Below are positions 57,957-64,000 of a DNA stretch of 64,000 bases, one piece after another. A model generated the notes under the pieces. That model had not been told where the DNA came from, ran no database searches, and saw nothing but the letters and a program-made list of their open reading frames with translations. The position numbers and the translations under genes are program-made. Location of the stretch: the NCBI GenBank assembly GCA_028532985.1, contig JANCIK010000001.1:62001-126000 (forward strand), read 5' to 3'. Numbering within the stretch: the first letter of the stretch is position 1; every line of letters begins with the position of its first letter. Origin of the DNA: Stropharia rugosoannulata. Taxonomy: Eukaryota > Basidiomycota > Agaricomycetes > Agaricales > Strophariaceae.

Positions 57957-58700
57957 ATGGACCCCGCAGCAGAAAGAATATTTCGCTCGCTCTGTTTTGC
58001 TCCAGGAAACCGAAGCCATGCATTCGTGGTACCAACGACCATGCGTGAATTCGCGTTGTCCATCCGTCACCAACATGAAATCCTGTGCCTTGCCATCTAC
58101 AAGGACATCCGCACCCGCAGTGTACGAGAACTGAACATAATCGACCATGCGCAAGTAGAAGCGTACGTCCATGATCACCTTGATCACATGGTAAGCCCTC
58201 GACCCGTTTCACAGCTAGCCCTGCTAATGATAGCACAGCGCTTATTGCTATGCTCTCGCGTCAATATGCGGCCATCAAACGAGCGTGAAATTGAGTGCAT
58301 GATTCCACCTGAATGCCGCTACCTAAGCGCAAGTGCCAGGCATTTACTGGAGATGTTTCCGATGGAGGATCATGAAGGGTTCGAATATTGGTCGACCATA
58401 TTGCGGTTCATGGCGCTATATGCTGAAGACACTGCTGATGCAACCAAAGAAAACCAAGTCGACTTCAAAGAATATAATGAACTCGACAGCAACAGTCGGT
58501 GGTGGATACAGTTTTCAAACCGTGTCAAAGCCGAAGACCCCCTTGAAGAACACTTGCCTGCATTCAGGCCAGCCGCGACACCTGAAGACACATCAGATAT
58601 CGAAGAAATTCCAGCGGCAATCTTTCATCTTCAAACGGCCATGCCCACCCATTGTCCACATGCCAGATTCCGAACATCGGTGCGAGAGATGGATATATAA
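57957..58700 (+). CDS. Hypothetical protein, 247 aa
   Basis: ATG 57957 (accATGG context) starts MDPAAERIFRSLCFAPGNRS. It is a single open frame with mixed helical character (LLEMFPMEDHEGFEYWSTIL, AIFHLQTAMPTHCPHARFRT) to a stop at 58700. A gtaagc after HDHLDHM could be a donor for an alternative short first exon, but the frame continues open. No domain is recognised. It is first of four small same-strand genes between the KDZ remnant and the gypsy fragment; all share a style of 'short first block then YxxxRxRxxI'-like helices, so they may be relatives or transposon cargo. Confidence 0.5.
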   Translation: MDPAAERIFRSLCFAPGNRSHAFVVPTTMREFALSIRHQHEILCLAIYKDIRTRSVRELNIIDHAQVEAYVHDHLDHMVSPRPVSQLALLMIAQRLLLCSRVNMRPSNEREIECMIPPECRYLSASARHLLEMFPMEDHEGFEYWSTILRFMALYAEDTADATKENQVDFKEYNELDSNSRWWIQFSNRVKAEDPLEEHLPAFRPAATPEDTSDIEEIPAAIFHLQTAMPTHCPHARFRTSVREMDI

Positions 58701-58738
58701 AGCGTAGAGCTCAAGTAGATAGTTCCATAGCACCCACA

Positions 58739-59227
58739 ATGCAAGCACCTTTACGTCTATATCTTCAATCATTAGTGCTTGAGTTGCCCACCGATCTAAA
58801 CGATTTCCGATCGCGATTTCCGATCCCATATGTCTTCAAACATTGCCTTGATCCCTTCGTTGAAGCCCTAGAATACGAATACACACGAATACTCCAGCTT
58901 GACACAATCAACTTGCAACCTGTCATAACCGATCTCCGGTCCTTCTTGTTCCTAGGACAAACCATAGCAGTAAGCAACTGCTTCAGGTGACGTGCCGCCC
59001 TAACACAATCATAGTATATAGCATGGCGTGGTCGCCAGCATGTAGCCATACATCTATCGCCTAGCAAGCAAATCACCATGGTCGAATTGAGGGTGCTAAT
59101 GCGTATGCGATACATGACGATGACTTTTGGATACACCAGGCACGAGATTCCCGAAATCAAAGAGCGTATGGACGACATTTTCTTCCAGTATCAACAGGCA
59201 TGTGTGTGCAGAGTAGGCGACCCATAA
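58739..59227 (+). CDS. Hypothetical protein, 147 aa, 2 exons
   Basis: Exons 58739-58969 and 59015-59227 join in phase (45-bp intron, gtaagc...atag). The product begins MQAPLRLYLQSLVLELPTDL and continues NDFRSRFPIPYVFKHC. The second exon starts YIAWRGRQHVAIHLSPSKQI and ends ACVCRVGDP. No family is recognised. It starts only 38 bp after the preceding gene, so one of the two ends may be mis-set or they share a transcript. Confidence 0.5.
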
Positions 59228-59370
59228 CCAGCAACCGGCTGTCGGAAATTAGCTAGATAACCTCCAGACAAGTGACATGTACCCATGCGTCCAGATCATC
59301 CAATGCCAAGTAGCCCAGCGCCTGAAAACTGTATAAAAGGAAAGGCAACTAGTCTGTCCAAACACCAGAA

Positions 59371-59881
59371 ATGAGCACCACCACTCGATTCACCGCATTA
59401 TTGACCACAGCTGTGAAGAATCCAACGGACATCATGCAGGTCCTAGAGCATGCCATTCGGCCCACCATAGACCAATTGTTATCCGATCAAATGCTACCTT
59501 GTTCCACAGCAGACACGATGGAAACACATCAGACACTTGCCGCCCTATGCCATTACGTTGTAAGTTGTCCCACTTGACCTGTTGAAATCAAACCCAATTG
59601 ACAGTCCATATTCTGCACAGAATGACCATTTTGAAGATCACATATCCGCGAAACAATTCCGACCCCGGTCATTGTGGACATTACTCTTGCTTCGCCGGAT
59701 CATGAGCGAATACGGAGCCGTTCTTGTAGACAGCGAGCAGGATAAGGCATTAAGCCTACTCAAAGCAGCTGAGAAGCAGTCGCAAGGTTTCCGCCACTGC
59801 TACTTGTGTGAGACTGACTTCACCATAGATGGAGTAGAGAGATGGAGGGGCTGGATTGAGAGACAAGCCAATCAGCCGTAG
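59371..59881 (+). CDS. Hypothetical protein, 149 aa, 2 exons
   Basis: Exons 59371-59559 and 59621-59881 join in phase (gtaagt...gcacag). The product starts MSTTTRFTALLTTAVKNPTD. The second half has RRIMSEYGAVLVDSEQDKAL and ends with a Cys pair, HCYLCETDFTIDG, then WRGWIERQANQP. A TATA-like gtataaaag lies at about 59332, 30-40 bp before the start. Function is unknown. Confidence 0.5.
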
Positions 59882-60501
59882 ATACACTGCTCATGGATGT
59901 AAACCCATTATAATAGATTTCCGCACACAATTTTGACGCTGTCATATGATGCCGAAAAGGGCCGAATGAAAATGAAAGATGCCGAAGTAAGACTGAACAT
60001 ATGCTGCCCAGCTTACACATGCGCCATCACAGCCGAAAATGCCAGTTGAAAACTCCACGGCGGCCCAGAACATTGCTGCAACAACAACCCGACAGCAGAC
60101 CAAAGAGGTATCGCCATTTCCTAAAGCAGCATGGCATGTCACCATAAACCCGGCGCCATCACGCCATCATACTTGATTAGGCAACGCCGCTTTCCAGAAC
60201 AAGAGCCACGGTGATTTCCGACCTAAAAATAGAAAATCCGAACAAGATTTGCGTCGAAGTTATCGCAGTTCCAGTAAAGGCATCCCAATTGTCCAACATA
60301 CAGGACCGAGTCATAGAGAAGAATCCACAGCATTCTATCGGTTTCTTCATAATGCCATCCGCGCATGACGCCGTACCCAATCCAAGCTAGCCGATATCCG
60401 AAAACGTGCAGAACCACAGTCCTAGAAGAATATAAAAGCCCGCCCATTCCACTCATACTTTCACCATTCTTTCCTTCCCTCCTCCATCTCCCTTCCCAAT
60501 A
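59882..60501. other. Intergenic, nothing recognised
   Basis: Rich in gccgaa, ttccgac and ccgaaa words; an atataaaag near 60431 may be the TATA element of the next gene. No gene. Confidence 0.35.
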
Positions 60502-61497
60502 ATGCCTCCTCGTCGTACCGCTCGTCCTGCGTCTACACACGAAGTCGACATGCGCTGGGCCGCCCCTCAAATCCTTGGTCTCGCCGAAGGATGGTACGAA
60601 TACGAGCAAGTAAGTAGCCATGGAGTATTGAATGTCTGTTTTATTAACCATTGATCCAGATATGTTCTTGGTGCAAAAATCACCCCGGTTACATGTGTAC
60701 CTTGCACTACACACCTCGCTGGAGCAGGGCGTGTACCAACTGCAAGGTTGACAAAAAGAATTGCAGCAATAATACTGCCGAATGTGTAAGTTTCTGGTAA
60801 TTGTTTTCGGTCGTTTTTCATGCTGATAACTTCATCTGTAATTTAGAAACAACACCCGGGCGACTTCTTGACTCGCGCCCTAGCTGGTAGCGACTTCTCA
60901 TACGACCGACGGTCCCATACCGTCCACCCAGATCCCGAAGAAGAAAGTGATGACAAGAGCGACAGCAACCAGGACGACGATGACGAGGAAGTAGACGAAC
61001 TCGAAGAAAATGACGAGGACAACACAGCAGCCCTCCACGATGCGCCCACGAGCCCTATGCGCATTGAGGATGACGGCCCTCTTCCCTATTACGACGCTAT
61101 GCACGCTTTCGAGTACACAGATTCCATCGTCGCGAATCAAAAGGATGTTGGCAAAGGAACCTCAGGTAAGTAATTGCAATTTCCTATCATCAACAGATTT
61201 CGGCAACCGTATTGTACAGGTATTACGTGTTCAAGCCCCAGCACGAGTACTAGTGGTCCTGTCGAAGGTTTACCATCGTATGCGCCATATACACAGTTGG
61301 TGCGAGATTTCCGCGAATGGCAAACGACTGCCAACCCGACAAATGGGCTTGAAGAGCTGGACAACCTCTGCGACAGAAACTTGCGACATTATTCCGATAT
61401 GGAAAATCGACTTCGCGATCTGGTGGAATTATCAATGGAGCGCATTGAGGAGATCTGTAAAATGTCCGGGGAAGTCAAAAGGTTCCGTAGGAAGTAA
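60502..61497 (+). CDS. Cys-rich (zinc-binding-like) acidic protein, 276 aa, 4 exons
   Basis: Exons 60502-60609, 60660-60785, 60847-61165 and 61220-61497 join in phase. The start is MPPRRTARPASTHEVDMRWA. Exon 2 carries a cysteine set, ICSWCKNHPGYMCTLH, then CTNCKVDKKNCSNNTAEC, likely binding zinc and loosely like fungal Cys-rich DNA-binding fingers. A very acidic Asp/Glu tract follows (DDDDEEVDELEENDEDN) and then a C-terminal helix pair (LEELDNLCDRNLRHYSDMEN, RLRDLVELSMERIEEICKMS). No named family, but the Cys pattern recurs in Agaricomycete transposon-rich regions as far as I recall. Possible polyadenylation word aataaa at 61576-61581. Intact. Confidence 0.6.
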
Positions 61498-61753
61498 AAG
61501 GGATTATATGTATTTCTTCTTGTCGTATTTCCTTTCACCCTTCGTCGGAAACCAGTTGTCATAATATCTTGTAATCAATAAATTGTCTTGGCCATGCATA
61601 TTTTAGTTTGACAACCATAATTTCATAATCTTGTAAAAACAGAAACATAACCTAAAAGAAAAAGAGTTTATTTAACAAATGAGAAGAAATGAACTTGAAA
61701 CTGTTGAAGCTCCAATAAGAAATTTAAGTTGTGTAAGCGTTTTCGGAAACTTG

Positions 61754-63260
61754 TTATTCATCATCAGGCGCCACTTGCGAGTCCTCTGGTACCTCTTCGC
61801 GTACCATGCCTTCAATTAGATCCTTGGGTTGAGATAATAGTTCCCATGGTATTTCCAGCGGTTCTCTTGATATATAAGGTATTAGGCGATATGCGGCGAA
61901 TCTCTTGTAGGATACAGCTCCACTGAGTTCAGCACAGATGTAAGACCCCCCTTTCGTTCGTCGTAACACCATTAGAGGCCCAAAGTATCGTGGTTTTGTT
62001 TTCCGATCAAGTGATTTTTCAACTGGTGAATTTCTGACTAGGACCAAAGTACCTGGTGCTCAAGTCTTGTAACACGATGCGATGCTTATTGTATTGCTCA
62101 AAATAATGAGCTTGCCTCAGCCGTGCTTGCTCCACTTTGTCCTTGACCCTTTCAAGATCTTCCGGTCGCTTCTGCAGCATTATAGCTCTTTGTGCTATTA
62201 GCTCTTCTTCGGAAATCATATCAACTTGATCGGGAAACATGAAGGTTGCTTCTGTGATGTCAAATGGGAATAATGGTTCCACTCCGTGTGCGATATAGTA
62301 GGGAGTATAACCTGTTGATTTTTGTACCGTAACACGTTCAGCCCATAAAACAAATCGGAGAATTAATGGCCATATTGATAAATCGCCTTCACAAGTCTTG
62401 ACTATTGCTTCCCTAACATCGAGATGTCGTTTTTCAATCAAGCTGTTTGCCTGCGAATTATATCCCGAAATCCTGATATGGTAGATTCCATATTTTTCCG
62501 CCAAATAGTTCACGGCTTTAACCCAAGGTGTACCATTGTCTGTCACGATAATAGCCATAGCTCCCCATCGCGACATAACATCCAACAGAAATTCTCCTAT
62601 AACCGTATGGTTTTCCGACGCTACAGCCAGAGCTTCAGGCATTCCCGAAAGTGAACATCGTAGATGAAGACAGAGATGTTTTCCCCCTTTTCCTTTGGGC
62701 ATAAAGAAAGTATCCGCGTGAACCTTGACAAATAGCGACAATGGACGAGCTACCGTTGGCGGAATGAGGTTTTTTACCCTTGACTGTCGCTGACATATAT
62801 CGCAAGTCTTCAAGTACCACGTAAGATCATTACTGATGTTAGGCCACCAAAAACACTTTGTGAGCCTATTCCACACAGTGAAATAAGACTTATGTCCTAA
62901 GTTATCGTGTACTTCTTGAAGTATCCGAAGCCTATCTTCTTGTTGTACCACTTGTTTATGTTCACCATCGTCGGACCTTTTCCATAGCTTTCCGTCCAGT
63001 ATGAAGAATTGCCTTACTTTCTTGAGGAAGCGGTCGTACTCCTTTCTTGTGCGAATCCATGCGGGTCTTTCGGGATCACCTAGAAATTCTTTGACCTTCT
63101 TTAATTCCTCATCCATGTCAGCTCCTCTGTCGGAAACCGGTAACTTAAGCGTTGTAGTAATTTCCGCACGGTGAGGTATCGATTTAGCTGCAATAAGTAC
63201 CATAGCCTTGTAAGACAATGACGATCCCGGTGAGAGGTCTACTGCGTAGCTAGACTCGAA
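61754..63260 (-). pseudogene. Ty3/gypsy pol fragment: integrase, 5'-truncated
   Basis: The minus-strand frame begins near SYKAMVLIAAKSIPHRAEIT and has the integrase zinc region (LGHKSYFTVWNRL... TCDICQRQS). The catalytic core follows with VKVHADTFF (D), IIVTDNGTPW (D) and SQANSLIEKRHLDV (E). The C-terminal part continues in another frame (LVLVRNSPVEKSLDRKTKPR, YFGPLMVLRRTKGGSYICAE, ...) after a one-base shift near 62050, to a stop at 61754. Protease, RT and RNase H are missing on the right, where similarity ends near 63260. It is a dead 3' fragment. No LTR was identified. Confidence 0.8.
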
Positions 63261-63287
63261 ATCGCGAAACACAACACACACACACAC

Positions 63288-64000
63288 CCAGCGGAGCGAG
63301 ATCCTATCCCTTAGATCGAGCGAACGCCCTCAACTAAATGGTAGTATAATCTATGCTCTGCTCTGGTTCCCGTTCTGGGCGTGCGATGCGCGCACCTCGT
63401 GTCCTCTAGTCTTTGTAATAGCAAGTAGTGCCTGCAAGTTCGTTTGTAAGGAGGGGTTTAATTCTAGTAAATCTCGGATAGAGCCCGGTTGCTAGCAGCG
63501 TGCGCCAAGCAAAATGATAAATGAAATAAGTTGTTTTTAGCAAACGGCTTCGCTGCGCGCACTTCCGGGTCCGGTGACCGCGTACGATGCGCGGACTCTC
63601 CAAAGTCCAATAATCCAAGACTCTCCAAAGTCTTTCACCCAGCGGTGCAGTCTCACAGTCTAAACACTACAGTGCGAGTTTCCGTACACGGTTGTACTGA
63701 CTCCTCACTGAGCTCTCCAAATGACCCGGTGGTCAGAAGCTATCCAAAACTCCTATGATTCACAAACACTTCACAGTTAAAACCCTAACAAAAGCTAAAC
63801 ACAGCCCACTGACGGCCTGGGACAGAACCCAGCACACAGATCTAGTGGGTAGACAATTGCTTAGATTACTATAGACAAGGATACAGGTTTATATGCGATG
63901 CGCGCATGTGTACTAATGATAAGGTAAAGTAAATACTAGCAACGCGCGGCCAAAGGCCCGTGCATCGCATCCGGGCTTCCCTTCGAGTGTCCTGATCCCT
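63288..64000. other. Right edge, nothing assigned
   Basis: Contains a (ca)n run at about 63271-63286, repeated cgatgcgcgc words (63384, 63576, 63896) and a direct repeat actctccaaagtc (63595 and 63621). It could be LTR or leader sequence of the truncated gypsy element or of a neighbour beyond the window. No gene is supported. Confidence 0.3.

Overview
The window looks like a chromosome segment from a mushroom-type basidiomycete (Agaricomycetes). The evidence is short GT-AG introns of about 40-90 bp in nearly every recognisable gene, together with Plavaka-type and KDZ-type DNA transposons, a DIRS-like tyrosine-recombinase retrotransposon, Ty1/copia and Ty3/gypsy pol genes, F-box-like and MLKL/NLR-N-terminal-like fragments, and multi-pass or jelly-roll membrane genes of Agaricomycete type. 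No rRNA, tRNA or CRISPR was seen. It is a transposon-rich accessory region with few host genes.

Layout. 1-2572: a long low-complexity minus-strand ORF running off the left edge. 6406-7925: an intact three-exon F-box-like gene. 2.6-6.4 kb and 7.9-14.4 kb: mostly purine-rich, apparently noncoding DNA with one orphan MLKL-like exon. 14401-33035: a host multi-pass membrane gene split by a minus-strand DIRS-like retroelement (gag, RT, RNase H, tyrosine recombinase). That element is itself split by an 11,770-bp Plavaka-type DNA transposon at 17067-28836. The DNA transposon carries its own broken transposase plus four cargo genes: a DUF6532-like gene, a 167-aa gene, a TET/JBP-like 2-oxoglutarate dioxygenase gene and an F-box-like 317-aa gene. 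33.6-34.2 kb: an MLKL-like fragment. 37485-43835: a secreted/transmembrane jelly-roll gene whose last exon was hit by a 4,682-bp copia element with nearly identical LTRs. 43.9-47.1 kb: GCACGGAC-type repeats and an intact seven-exon coiled-coil gene whose last exon runs into one of those arrays. 47.8-48.9 kb: a second copy of a ~1-kb repeat also found inside the Plavaka element. 50.2-56.7 kb: a decayed KDZ-type element with a CxC2 zinc cluster, a partner protein with ten PSPSAYDEY-like repeats and a small gene of possible HMG type. 57.9-61.5 kb: four small multi-exon genes of unknown function. 61.8-63.3 kb: a truncated gypsy integrase.

How the parts relate. The order of insertion can be read: host gene, then DIRS, then Plavaka. 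Removing the Plavaka element with one copy of its 2-bp duplication restores the RT-RNase H reading frame exactly. Most nonsense codons in the DIRS, KDZ and host membrane gene are one C-to-T change from the expected Arg or Gln codon, which suggests decay by deamination of methylated cytosine. The region also carries a gene for a likely methylcytosine oxidase. Exon borders were assigned by eye from splice motifs, reading phase and protein continuity.
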